Shown here piece after piece: positions 16,924 through 25,900 of a stretch of 64,000 nucleotides of DNA. The stretch is taken from positions 1 through 64,000 of the forward strand of contig CACWNV010000018.1 of NCBI GenBank assembly GCA_902762325.1. The letters run 5' to 3'. Each line of letters begins with the position of its first letter. Position 1 is the stretch's first letter. Source of the DNA: an uncultured Prevotellaceae bacterium. GTDB lineage: Bacteria > Bacteroidota > Bacteroidia > Bacteroidales > Bacteroidaceae. The notes beneath the pieces were generated by a model. The model was not told the DNA's origin, did no database searches, and saw only the letters and a list, made by a program, of their open reading frames with translations. The position numbers were made by a program, and so were the translations under genes.

Positions 16924-16968
16924 ACGGCCCAATACTTGTTCAGCGGAGCAGTATTGGGTCGCTTTTTT
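16924..16968 (+). terminator. Rho-independent terminator of the fructan PUL
   Basis: The stem CCCAATACT (16928-16936) pairs with AGTATTGGG (16950-16958), extended by GC pairs outside, and is followed by a run of six T at 16963-16968. Confidence 0.9.
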
Positions 16969-16990
16969 ATCCCACAGTATTAAGAAATTT

Positions 16991-17098
16991 TCATGTCATT
17001 GACAGTCCTATCATCAGCAGCAAAGAGAACAATACGATGATGATGATTCTTAACCAATTATAGATATTGACAATTCTATTAGCTTTCAGATTTTCCAT
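16991..17098 (-). CDS. 35-residue single-pass membrane peptide
   Basis: An ATG at 17096-17098 opens 35 codons ending in TGA at 16991-16993. The first 16 residues are polar (MENLKANRIVNIYNWL) and the remainder is a strongly hydrophobic helix (RIIIIVLFSLLLMIGLSM). It lies alone between the fructan PUL terminator and the Na/Pi transporter. A short ORF of this composition is common for small inner-membrane peptides, but I know no family for it and it lacks an obvious promoter. Confidence 0.35.
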   Translation of the reverse strand: MENLKANRIVNIYNWLRIIIIVLFSLLLMIGLSMT

Positions 17099-17190
17099 AT
17101 TATCAACTTGTTGATTTTACCACTGCAATAGTACGCTTTGGATATTACAAAAATATTTCAGTGATATGAAAGTGTGGTTACTACAGCATT

Positions 17191-17251
17191 TGTAACAAGA
17201 TTGTAATATCAGCGTAACAGCCATGCAACAAGATTGTAAAACCTTTGTGGC
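17191..17251 (+). promoter_or_regulatory. Pho-box-like array of 11-bp direct repeats
   Basis: Hexamers TGTAAC, TGTAAT, CGTAAC, TGCAAC and TGTAAA start at 17191, 17202, 17213, 17224 and 17235, exactly 11 bases apart, with a weak sixth (TGTGGC) at 17246. Eleven-base direct repeats are the known layout of PhoB/PhoP binding sites. The array lies just upstream of a Na/phosphate transporter, and a PhoR/PhoB-like pair is encoded next door, so phosphate-starvation control is likely. Confidence 0.75.
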
Positions 17252-17273
17252 ATAATTACAGAAAAACAATTTA

Positions 17274-18983
17274 ATGGAATTGATTATCAACATTTTCTCG
17301 CTTGTTGGATCACTGGCATTGTTCCTCTTCGGAATGAAAACGATGTCGGAGGGTCTTGAAAAGTTTGCGGGCGATCGTCTGCGCAGTATTTTGGCGGCTA
17401 TGACGAAAAACCGGGTGATGGGCGTGATGACTGGTATTCTCATCACGGCGCTCATCCAGTCGTCGAGTGCCACCACGGTGATGGTAGTAAGTTTCGTCAA
17501 CGCAGGTTTGATGACGCTGGCACAATCCATTGGTGTCATCATGGGTGCAAACATCGGTACTACCGTCACGGCATGGATTATCTCTGCGGTAGGTTTTAAG
17601 GTGAACATTGCAGCCTTTGCCATTCCAATGCTGGCTATCGGTATGCCGCTGCTGTTCAGTAACAAAGGCAACCGTAAGAGCATTGGTGAGTTTGTCTTCG
17701 GTTTCTCGTTCCTCTTTATGGGTCTGTCGTACCTTCAGGAAGCCGCCACGGCCATGAATATTGGTGACATGGTGGCAGGCATGCTGGCTCATGTGCCGCA
17801 GGATTCATTCTTCACCATTCTCCTTTTTGTCATCGTGGGTGCGATTGTGACCATGATAGTACAGGCATCAGCTGCTACCATGGCCATCACATTGATGCTT
17901 TTCGGCATGAATATCCCCGGCTTTGGATTCGAACAGGCTGCAGCATTGGCAATGGGACAGAACATCGGTACCACCATCACGGCATTCATGGCTTCGCTCA
18001 CCGCTAACACGCAGGCTCGTCGTGCCGCCCTTGCTCACATGTTCTTCAATGTGTTTGGCGTGGTATTCTTCCTCATCATCTTCTATCCCGCTTGTAACGC
18101 TGTCAGTTGGTTTGTCGATAACGTGATGGGTGGTGGCAACGACCTCTTCAAACTTTCCGCCTTCCACACCGCATTTAACATCATCAATACGCTGTTGCTC
18201 ATCGGTTTTGTCCGTCAGATAGAGATGCTGGTCTGCAAGGTGCTTCCGATGAAAGCTCAGGAAGAAGACTACCGTCTGAAATTCATCAGTGGCGGTCTGC
18301 TATCCACCGCCGAGCTTAGCATTATTGAGGCTCAGAAAGAGATTCATAGCTTTGGAGAGCGCTGCTTGCGAATGTTTGGATTTGTGCCAGAACTATTGCA
18401 GTTGCAAGATGAGGTGGAATTCAACAAGCTTTTCTCGCGCATCGAGAAATATGAGAACATCACCGATGCGATGGAGATGGAAATTGCCAGCTATCTGAAC
18501 AAGGTGAGTAAGGGTCGATTGTCTGATGCGTCGAAAAGTCAGATTCAAAAGATGTTGCGACAGATTACGGAACTTGAATCCATCGGTGACTCAGTGTATA
18601 ACCTCGGTCGCACCTTAAATCGCCACCGTATGCATTGTCAGGAGGCGTTCACCACTGAACAGACCCAGCACATGCTGACGATGATGCAACTTGTGGAAGG
18701 TGCATTAGCCGAGATGATGAATCAGATAGACCAACCCACAACCAAGTCGGGCATCAAGACATCTGTCAACATCGAGAACGAGATTAACAACTATCGTACG
18801 CAACTGAAGAACCAGAACTTGCACGATGTTAATTCTGGCCGCTATGACTATCAGCTCGGAGTGTTCTACGTTGACTTCATCTCAGAGTGTGAGAAACTTG
18901 GCGACTATGTGATGAACGTGGTGCAGGCTGGAAAGAAACGGACTAATGATTATGAAGACGAACCGTATGATACACAGGGTTAG
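17274..18983 (+). CDS. Na/Pi cotransporter with C-terminal PhoU domain
   Basis: This 569-residue inner-membrane protein moves phosphate with sodium. Residues 1-320 hold two inverted Na/Pi-cotransporter repeats with the conserved QSSSATT motif (ALIQSSSATTVMVVSF near residue 62; its partner VQASAATMAITLM near 196) and GANIGTT/GQNIGTT elements. Residues about 345-540 form a helical PhoU-like domain (LLQLQDEVEFNKLFSRIEKYE, ELESIGDSVYNLGR). The architecture is that of the YjbB/NptA-like family. It starts just after an 11-bp repeat array resembling a Pho box. The stop overlaps by a few bases the convergent stop of the sensor kinase gene. Confidence 0.93.
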   Translation: MELIINIFSLVGSLALFLFGMKTMSEGLEKFAGDRLRSILAAMTKNRVMGVMTGILITALIQSSSATTVMVVSFVNAGLMTLAQSIGVIMGANIGTTVTAWIISAVGFKVNIAAFAIPMLAIGMPLLFSNKGNRKSIGEFVFGFSFLFMGLSYLQEAATAMNIGDMVAGMLAHVPQDSFFTILLFVIVGAIVTMIVQASAATMAITLMLFGMNIPGFGFEQAAALAMGQNIGTTITAFMASLTANTQARRAALAHMFFNVFGVVFFLIIFYPACNAVSWFVDNVMGGGNDLFKLSAFHTAFNIINTLLLIGFVRQIEMLVCKVLPMKAQEEDYRLKFISGGLLSTAELSIIEAQKEIHSFGERCLRMFGFVPELLQLQDEVEFNKLFSRIEKYENITDAMEMEIASYLNKVSKGRLSDASKSQIQKMLRQITELESIGDSVYNLGRTLNRHRMHCQEAFTTEQTQHMLTMMQLVEGALAEMMNQIDQPTTKSGIKTSVNIENEINNYRTQLKNQNLHDVNSGRYDYQLGVFYVDFISECEKLGDYVMNVVQAGKKRTNDYEDEPYDTQG

Positions 18984-20425
18984 AACCGTGCAAGCGTAAA
19001 CTTGATCGTAAGTCCTCCGCCAGGAGTAGTCATTGCAGTTGTTGAGCCACCATGGACAGCAACTGCATTTTTTACGATGGCGAGGCCAAGACCAGTACCT
19101 CCGAGTTTGCGCGAACGACCTTTGTCGATGCGATAAAAACGCTCGAAAAGGTGCTCCAGATGCTTCGGCTCTACGCCCGGCCCGTCATCTCTCACCATAA
19201 ACTCGTAGAAATGGCGGCCTTTTGTTTCAATCTCATTACATATAATCTCCAAACGCGAAGCCCCGATAGCATAGGCAATGGCATTGTCGATAAGGTTGCG
19301 GAAGATGCTATAGATCAGACTTTGGTCGCCCAGCACTTCCACATGCTGCGGTACTTGTAATGATGGCTCGATGCCCCTGTCTTGGAGTAGGAGAGAAGTG
19401 TCATCAAGTACATTCTGAATGACCTGCAACACATCCACCTGATGATATGCTTGTCGGATGGTCGCCCTGTCGTCGTCCAACTCGTCCAGCTTGGCAAGAG
19501 CACTCATGTCGAGCAATAACTTGCTCATACGCTCACTCTGTACATGGCAGCGTTCCAGAAAATGCCTCTTCTTATCCTCTTCCATGTCTGGGTTGTCGAG
19601 GATGCTCTCCAGATACCAGCGTATGTTGGCGGCAGGTGTCTTCAGTTCGTGGGCGGCATTTTGCGTCAGCTGTCGTTTGATACGTAATTTGTCTTCTTCT
19701 GAATGGCGCAATTTCCAGTAGAGCATGATGATGGTGTGGCTGATGTCGCCCAACTCGTCATCAGGCAGACGCCTCTCCAGTTCATGGTCAAGCTCTTCGC
19801 CTTCCTCAGCCTTCACGGCAAACTCATGAAGATGTCCAATGTGACGGCTGATTCGATGGGTGATGTAGTAAAGCACGATGCCCAGCAATAAGGTCAAGGC
19901 ACCGGCAAAGTAGATGTAAGTGTTGTCGGCTTGTAGCGAGCGGGTCAGCTCGGCAGAATAGGGTACAGCAGCACGTACGATTACATTGCTGAAGCGTGTT
20001 GCAGAATAGAAATAAGTCTCGTGGGTGGATTGTGACATACGCTTGATGTCGTAACCATTGCCCACATGCAGAGCCTGTTCGATTTCTGTTCTCTGAAGAT
20101 GGTTTCCTAATGAATCCACATTGGTATCGTAGCTGTCGAGGATTACCCGTCCTTTCAGGTCAATCACAGACACACGAAGACCTTCCATCTGATGACGTGC
20201 CACATAATCCCTAAACAGCAGGCTATTGGTCAGGCTGTCCTCGCCGAGCGTCTGCACCATCTCGTAGTTATACATTTGCAGCCGCGAGTGTAGAATGTCA
20301 ATCTTGTATTCCTTTTCACGCTGATACTGATAGACACTGAAGCAGATGGCAAAAAGCAGAAACACACCACCGATACTCAGCAATAGATTGCGTTGGAAAG
20401 ATTTACTTCTCAAAGCAGTAGCCAT
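18980..20425 (-). CDS. PhoR-like sensor histidine kinase
   Basis: The 481-residue inner-membrane kinase has helix 1 at 13-33, a periplasmic domain of about 135 residues, helix 2 at 169-189, a HAMP-like linker, the dimerisation/phosphoacceptor domain (H259 in NAAHELKTP) and a complete ATPase domain with N377 (RNLIDNA), DDGPG at 413-417 and GGTGLGL at 442-448. It should phosphorylate the response regulator whose gene overlaps its start by 23 bp. The neighbouring Na/Pi transporter and Pho-box-like sites suggest phosphate as the signal, though the periplasmic domain itself does not prove this. Confidence 0.92.
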   Translation of the reverse strand: MATALRSKSFQRNLLLSIGGVFLLFAICFSVYQYQREKEYKIDILHSRLQMYNYEMVQTLGEDSLTNSLLFRDYVARHQMEGLRVSVIDLKGRVILDSYDTNVDSLGNHLQRTEIEQALHVGNGYDIKRMSQSTHETYFYSATRFSNVIVRAAVPYSAELTRSLQADNTYIYFAGALTLLLGIVLYYITHRISRHIGHLHEFAVKAEEGEELDHELERRLPDDELGDISHTIIMLYWKLRHSEEDKLRIKRQLTQNAAHELKTPAANIRWYLESILDNPDMEEDKKRHFLERCHVQSERMSKLLLDMSALAKLDELDDDRATIRQAYHQVDVLQVIQNVLDDTSLLLQDRGIEPSLQVPQHVEVLGDQSLIYSIFRNLIDNAIAYAIGASRLEIICNEIETKGRHFYEFMVRDDGPGVEPKHLEHLFERFYRIDKGRSRKLGGTGLGLAIVKNAVAVHGGSTTAMTTPGGGLTIKFTLARF

Positions 20426-21089
20426 AACCTACACGTGTCTTAATCTGTTTGCCATAACGACCAATCTTCTTGCGCAGTCGGGTGATGTTCACGTCCACCG
20501 TACGGTCGAGCACCATCACATCCTGCGGCCAGCAATACTTCAGCAAGTCCTCCCGTGAAAACACCTTATTGGGATGTTGGAGGAAAAATGAAAGTAACTC
20601 AAACTCCAGTTTGGTAAAGACCAGCTTCTCCCCGTCGCAAGTGACGGTCTTTGCATTCATGTCGAGCGTGATACCCTCATAGACGATCTTTCTTTCTCCA
20701 GGAGGTGTTACCGTCTGTTGAGGTTGTGATGACCGCCTGAGCACAGCCCTGATTCTGGCTTTCACCTCTTTCATGCTCAGAGGTTTGGCAATATAGTCAT
20801 CTGCACCGATATTCAGTCCCTTCACTAAGTTATCCTCCCCGTCAAGTGCCGTGATAAGAATAATAGGAATCTGTGCCGTAGTGGAATTGTTCTTTAACCT
20901 GCGCACCATCTGGAAGCCCGACATCTCACCCATCATCACGTCCAACAGAATCAGCGAATAATCCTGTAGGGGCAGTTCAAGTGCTTCCTCGGCTGAATAG
21001 GCAGTGTCAACCTCAAAACCTTCAGTTTCCAGATTGTATTTTAGTATCTCACAAATATCTATCTCGTCATCTACAACAAGTATTCTCAT
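20403..21089 (-). CDS. PhoB/OmpR-family response regulator
   Basis: This 228-residue regulator has a receiver domain (1-120) with the acidic pocket VVDDE, phosphoacceptor D50 (LILLDVMMGE) and the conserved Lys in DYIAKPLSMKE. A winged-helix trans_reg_C domain follows (about 130-228; LTKLEFELLSFFLQHPNKVFSR-like segment, VDVNITRLRKKI, TRVGYGYCFE). It is the first gene of a two-gene operon with the sensor kinase and has a good promoter. By family and context it is the likely reader of the 11-bp repeats at 17191-17251. Confidence 0.93.
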   Translation of the reverse strand: MRILVVDDEIDICEILKYNLETEGFEVDTAYSAEEALELPLQDYSLILLDVMMGEMSGFQMVRRLKNNSTTAQIPIILITALDGEDNLVKGLNIGADDYIAKPLSMKEVKARIRAVLRRSSQPQQTVTPPGERKIVYEGITLDMNAKTVTCDGEKLVFTKLEFELLSFFLQHPNKVFSREDLLKYCWPQDVMVLDRTVDVNITRLRKKIGRYGKQIKTRVGYGYCFEK

Positions 21090-21108
21090 AAATAGTCAGC
21101 ATTTCATG

Positions 21109-21116
21109 CAAAGTTA
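21109..21116 (-). promoter_or_regulatory. Promoter -7 element of the response regulator/kinase operon
   Basis: On the minus strand this reads TAACTTTG, a match to TAnnTTTG, 20 bases before the start codon. About 35 bases further upstream (21149-21165) lies TTACAATATTGTGAA, with the 10-bp palindrome ACAATATTGT, and one TGTAAC hexamer, a possible autoregulatory site. Confidence 0.6.
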
Positions 21117-21178
21117 CTGATTATTTTCCTAAACCCAATAGGATTCGTGTTACAATATTGTGAAATTTTATAAGCAGA

Positions 21179-21432
21179 CTACCAGATATGGACACGTTCG
21201 GCAGGTGCGCGGTAGAGCTTCTGACCAGGTATCATTTAATCGTTTGCATCGAAGCCATGAGTTATCTCGTGGCCTATGGATGCGGCTGCCGCATAGATGA
21301 TAGCCTCGTTGGCATTGTCGGGCCAGAGTGGATCCATGATGATGGCGGGATAGATAAACATCGCGTTGAACTTATGGATGTAAGTGGAGTTGAGTTCGGT
21401 GAGCGACCTTCCTGTGGTGGCCTTTCCTTGTT
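21179..21432 (-). pseudogene. Remnant of an M13-family metallopeptidase (PepO/neprilysin)
   Basis: Read on the minus strand, the spacer between the response regulator and the TPR regulator encodes a degraded M13 peptidase. The catalytic region is recognisable (NAMFIYPAIIMDPLWPD, then IGHEITHGFDAND with the HExxH zinc motif). It is cut by a TAA. Eleven codons later, in the same frame, the typical C-terminal end of such enzymes appears (KLYRAPAERVHIW and stop). The N-terminal two thirds and the segment between HExxH and the end are missing. This is therefore a doubly deleted gene fossil. Confidence 0.75.
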
Positions 21433-21469
21433 TCTTTTCAAAAGATTTGGAGATTCGCCCATTTCATCG

Positions 21470-21477
21470 TATATTTG
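21470..21477 (+). promoter_or_regulatory. Promoter -7 element of the TPR/HTH regulator
   Basis: TATATTTG matches TAnnTTTG and sits 5 bases before the ATG at 21483, implying a very short leader or a later start; the next in-frame ATG is far downstream. Confidence 0.5.
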
Positions 21478-21482
21478 CAGTC

Positions 21483-22886
21483 ATGAAGAGTAAAAATGTA
21501 AGAATCGGGTGTCGATTGACCGTGCTGCTTGTGGTGGCGATGCTGGTACTTGTGGACTGTGTGAACCGCAACAGTGCCGAGGACCACTACAACGAAGGCT
21601 GTCAGCTGGAACAGCAGGGACGGAAGGGCGATGCACTGAAGGCCTACAGGTTGGCACAGGAGGAGGGTGGTACATCGGAGTGGGCGGTAGATGCCACGCT
21701 TGCCATGGGCAATCTGCAGTTGTTGGCAGGCAATCGCGACGATGCCCTGACGGCGTTCCGCTATGCGTTCGACCTCTCACAGATTAGTCGCGACACATTG
21801 CGCATGGTGTATGCGTTGCGAGATATGTCGCGGTGTCTGCGGTCGTCGGAGTGGATAGCCTCTGCTGCTAATTGTTTCATAAAGGCTGATGGGCTGGCAC
21901 AGGCAGCGCATCTCGACGAGGCTCGTGCCGACCTCTGGCCCGAGTGGATGGACGTGGCTTTACAGCAAGGAGATAAGGAGCAGGTGAATCAGTTGTTGGA
22001 GGAGATAGATAGTCTGGAACGTTCGGCTGAACTCGGCGCTTCTTCTGCCTCTGCGAAGTCGGAAGAGGATGGACTTGGTGCGATGTGGTTGGCTCGCGGA
22101 CGTGCGTTGCTGTGGCTTGGCCGTGAAGCTGAAGCCGAAGAGGCATTGCTGCATGCCAGCGAGAGTGCGAACGTGAAGACGCATGCTGCCGCTACGATGC
22201 TGCTTTCTCAGATGGAGAGCGGCAATGGCAGATACGAGTCGGCTTGGCTGAGTGCTATGGAGTGTGTGGCGATGATGGACAGTGTGAATCGTCAGACCGT
22301 GCGTGAGAATGGAGACTTGGTGTCGTCGTTGGAAGACCAGATTGGTGTAGAGCGCGAGAACGGACGGTTACGGTTGCGTCTCTGGGGAGTAGCTTTGCTC
22401 GCCCTGCTGTCGATAGTTGGCGTGGTCGCCTTCTTCCGCTGGCGAATACGACACCTTCAGGCACAGGTGGTTACGCAGAGTAGAAGACAGGAGGAGCAAC
22501 GACTGGCTGCACAGGAGCAGAACCGTTCACAACAGGATCGTCTGTTGGCAGCTTTCCGCCAGTCGGCATTCTATGCCGATTGCGAGCGTATCGGGCAGGG
22601 CGGCAGTGGAGAAATAGAAGATGACACATGGGTACAGCTACAGACGTTGCTGAACGAGCATGCCGATGGCTTTGTGAACCGTCTTGTGGTGTTCTATCCA
22701 AAGATAAAACCTGCAGAGCTGCGCATGTGTTGCCTGATCCGGTTGGGACTGGGCAATCTGCAGATTTCAAATATCTTCCATCGCACACAGCAGGCCACAA
22801 CCAATGCCCGTAAGCGTCTCTTCACCCGAATGTTTGAACGAGAGGGCACAGCCGACGAGTTGAACCAGTTTGTGATGTCGTTCTGA
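21483..22886 (+). CDS. TPR sensor with membrane helix and C-terminal HTH
   Basis: The 467-residue protein begins with a lipoprotein-like signal (LVDC, C26), continues with tetratricopeptide-like helical repeats in the periplasm (about 35-290), a membrane helix (about 299-318), a Gln-rich coiled coil (about 320-365) and a cytoplasmic helical domain ending in a LuxR-like helix-turn-helix (about 405-450; PAELRMCCLIRLGLGNLQIS). The layout parallels the DUF6377 regulator at 37965-39620. It precedes the MG2-protein cluster by 90 bp and may control it. The open frame extends upstream to 21384 but the ATG at 21483 gives a proper signal peptide. Ligand unknown. Confidence 0.7.
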   Translation: MKSKNVRIGCRLTVLLVVAMLVLVDCVNRNSAEDHYNEGCQLEQQGRKGDALKAYRLAQEEGGTSEWAVDATLAMGNLQLLAGNRDDALTAFRYAFDLSQISRDTLRMVYALRDMSRCLRSSEWIASAANCFIKADGLAQAAHLDEARADLWPEWMDVALQQGDKEQVNQLLEEIDSLERSAELGASSASAKSEEDGLGAMWLARGRALLWLGREAEAEEALLHASESANVKTHAAATMLLSQMESGNGRYESAWLSAMECVAMMDSVNRQTVRENGDLVSSLEDQIGVERENGRLRLRLWGVALLALLSIVGVVAFFRWRIRHLQAQVVTQSRRQEEQRLAAQEQNRSQQDRLLAAFRQSAFYADCERIGQGGSGEIEDDTWVQLQTLLNEHADGFVNRLVVFYPKIKPAELRMCCLIRLGLGNLQISNIFHRTQQATTNARKRLFTRMFEREGTADELNQFVMSF

Positions 22887-22949
22887 GCTTGTGAAGCAAA
22901 AGTGAAGTTTATGTGAAGTCGAAAACAAGGCTGTTACTGCTGATTTGTT

Positions 22950-22957
22950 TATTTTTG
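22950..22957 (+). promoter_or_regulatory. Promoter -7 element of the MG2-protein operon
   Basis: TATTTTTG matches TAnnTTTG, 19 bases before the ATG at 22977. Confidence 0.55.
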
Positions 22958-22976
22958 CAGCAGAAATCAATAAAAA

Positions 22977-25900
22977 ATGAAAGGTATGATGAGAAGATTA
23001 TTCAGACTTTTGATATGGGCATCCGTCTTGCTATGGTGTGTTGGAGCCTTTGCTGCCTCTGCTGCAGGTTTGCCATCGGTTACAGATGACGATCCCGACT
23101 CGCTGCTGACACTGCGGCAGGAGAACTTTGAGCGCTTTGCCCGGCAGAATCCGCAGGAGCGTGTGTATCTGCATTTCGACAACACTTCTTATTATAAAGG
23201 CGAGCACATCTGGTTCAAGGCATACGTGGTGGATGGTGCATCGCTGAAGGCATCTGACATGAGCCGCATTCTCTACGTGGAACTCGTGAATCCCATTGGC
23301 TTCCCCATTGAGACGCAGAAGCTGATGGTGAGAAACGGACAGGCCAGCGGCTCGTTCCTGTTGAAGGACACGCTGAATGCCGGTTTCTATGAGGTGCGTG
23401 CCTATACGGCGTGGATGCTGAACTTTACACCCGGTGTACCGCCGTCGGTGAAGAAGAGTGGCGACAACTACGGCCATGGTTGGGACCGGTTGTCGGGCAT
23501 TCTTGCGAAAGATTTCTATGGCGAGCGTTTCCAGGAATACCTGCGTGGCAATGCCGGTATTTTCAGTCGCGTGTTTCCCATCTACGATAGTGTGGAGAAC
23601 GGTGAGTATGGTAAGAAACTCATTCCTCGCCTGCCTAAGGCCACCGCATCGCTACTCGACAACGATCGTGACAAGCTGAAGATAGATTTCTATCCTGAGG
23701 GTGGAAACATAGTACGTGGCGTGCCCACTCGTGTGGCGTTTCAGGCACGCACTACTGAGGGACGCACACTGAACATTGAAGGACGTCTCGTGCGCAACGG
23801 GAAACAGATAGGCACGTTCAAGACCTACAATGCGGGTCGCGGCATGTTCAGTATAACCAGTGATGAGAGCGATGAGGCCGAAGATGAACTGCTGCGCGGC
23901 TTGAAGTTCAGTGTTACCTATGAAGGTCGCGACTATACGTTCCGTCTGCCCCGTGCACACCGCCGTGGCTATGTGCTGAATGTGTTCTCCACCGGCGATG
24001 ATGCCCTTCGTGCCAGTGTTTCCCGCAACAGTCAGACCGACGGTATGCGGCTCGGTCTGAGCGTGACATCGCGCGGTACAACGCTCTATTATGACGTGCT
24101 CGACATGACCACAACTGAACGTGTCAACGTCGTTGTCGACAAGGCATCGCTGCAGACGGGAGTGAACATCTTTACGCTATTCACTGAAGAAGGCAAGGTG
24201 CTGGCACAGCGCGAGGTGTTCGTGAACAATCACGACATGGATGGTCTGCGCCTGCAGGTATCGATGCCCGATAAAGGCACGGCGTTGAAACCTTACGAGA
24301 AGGTGACTTTGGACTGCCAACTCGTCGATGCCGACGGAAATCCTGTCAAGGAGCGTAACAAACTGTCTATGGCTATCACCGACGGAATGTACCACGACGG
24401 CACCTACGCCGATGGTAATGTGCTTTCCTATCTTTTACTGGGTAGCGAAGTGAAAGGGTTCATTCCACATCCCGAATACTATTTCGAGGCCGACGACCGC
24501 GAACACCGCGTAGCCCTCGACCTGTTGATGATGGTGCAGGGCTGGACGCGCTACGACTTCGAACGCATGATGAGCGGTGAGCGCTGGGATCCGCTGATGG
24601 CGGTGGAGCGTGGGTTGAACTTCCGTGGCCGTGTCGTCGATGATCATGGTGAATACGAATATGTGCTGTGGAAGAACCTGAAAAAGCCCATGTGGGTGTT
24701 CAATGAGATGATTACGCCTTACGATGGCATTGTCTCGGCAGAGATTAAGACCGACTCGCTGGGGTTCTTCATGTTCAATCTTAATCCCTTCCTCGGAACG
24801 TCGCGCATGGCACTCACGCTGAACGAGGAGAGTGCAGAGGTCATAGGAAAGGTAGCGGCTGGCGTGGCAGGCCATAACTTTTCGGTTTATAAGAACAAGC
24901 GGCCGCGCTATCTGCTGCGCAAGCACATCATCCCGCTGAACGTGTATTCGCCCGTTGCTCGTAACTACGACTACTACGAAACACGCGCCCTGAACGAACC
25001 CATTGATTATAACATTTTCCGTCATGGCTTCATGGCGATAAACAACGCTTCCACTGCACCTTTCACCTACTACGACCGTTGCAGCCAAGCTTATGTACTG
25101 CCTGAAGTGACGAAGACCAAGAGCCGCAGCTGGGCCGATTTCCGGGAGGTGAAGCCGGTGGCTGTCATTGATGTGCGAAACATGATGTCGTATCTCTCGA
25201 ACATCTTCGGCACCATCAACGACTTCCATTTTAGTGCGTATGTTTCGTCTTATTCTTCTTATTCTTCTTACCACGACGACGCCTTCCAACTCATAGGGCA
25301 GGATATGACGAAGGGGGGATGGTGGCAACCCAACGAATCACGGGAAGGCCTCTACCAGAACAACTTTGCTGACGACCGTTTCTTTGCCGACATGGAGAAA
25401 TATCTTCGTGAAGAAGCTGTGTTAAAGATAGGTGGACAGAACGCAGACAAGATAGCCGCCGCGACCAAGGCCGGTCTGGCTGCCCGCCCGATGCACGACT
25501 TTAACAAGTGGCACTCCTACAAAGACTATAAGTTCGACCAGGCGTTCCACTCGTACCATAACTATTACAAGTTGCTCATGCTGATGGGACTGGACGGTAT
25601 GAATGTAACATTCATCGATTCACCGGAGTATGGCGACCAGACCATTTACCTCGAACCGGGTGTCTATGGACGTAATGAGAACCTTGCACCGGGCATGCAG
25701 TTCTTCCCTCCCGACGTGAACTTCAGCAAGCTCTATCTCTATGCCGATGTCGACGATCGCCAACTGATCCATCAGGAGGGCCGCTATCGTGAAGTGATGA
25801 GAACTTATTTCGCAGAAGGGTCGAAGAGCAGTACGTCACCGCTGACATCTATCATCAACTTCAAAACCGACCCGCTCTATCCTGCCGGTCTGCCTGAGCC

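Noticed and set aside
24435-25328. 297-codon antisense ORF inside the MG2 gene
   Set aside because: Its composition (His, Val and Arg rich) is that of a shadow frame and the sense protein is well supported.
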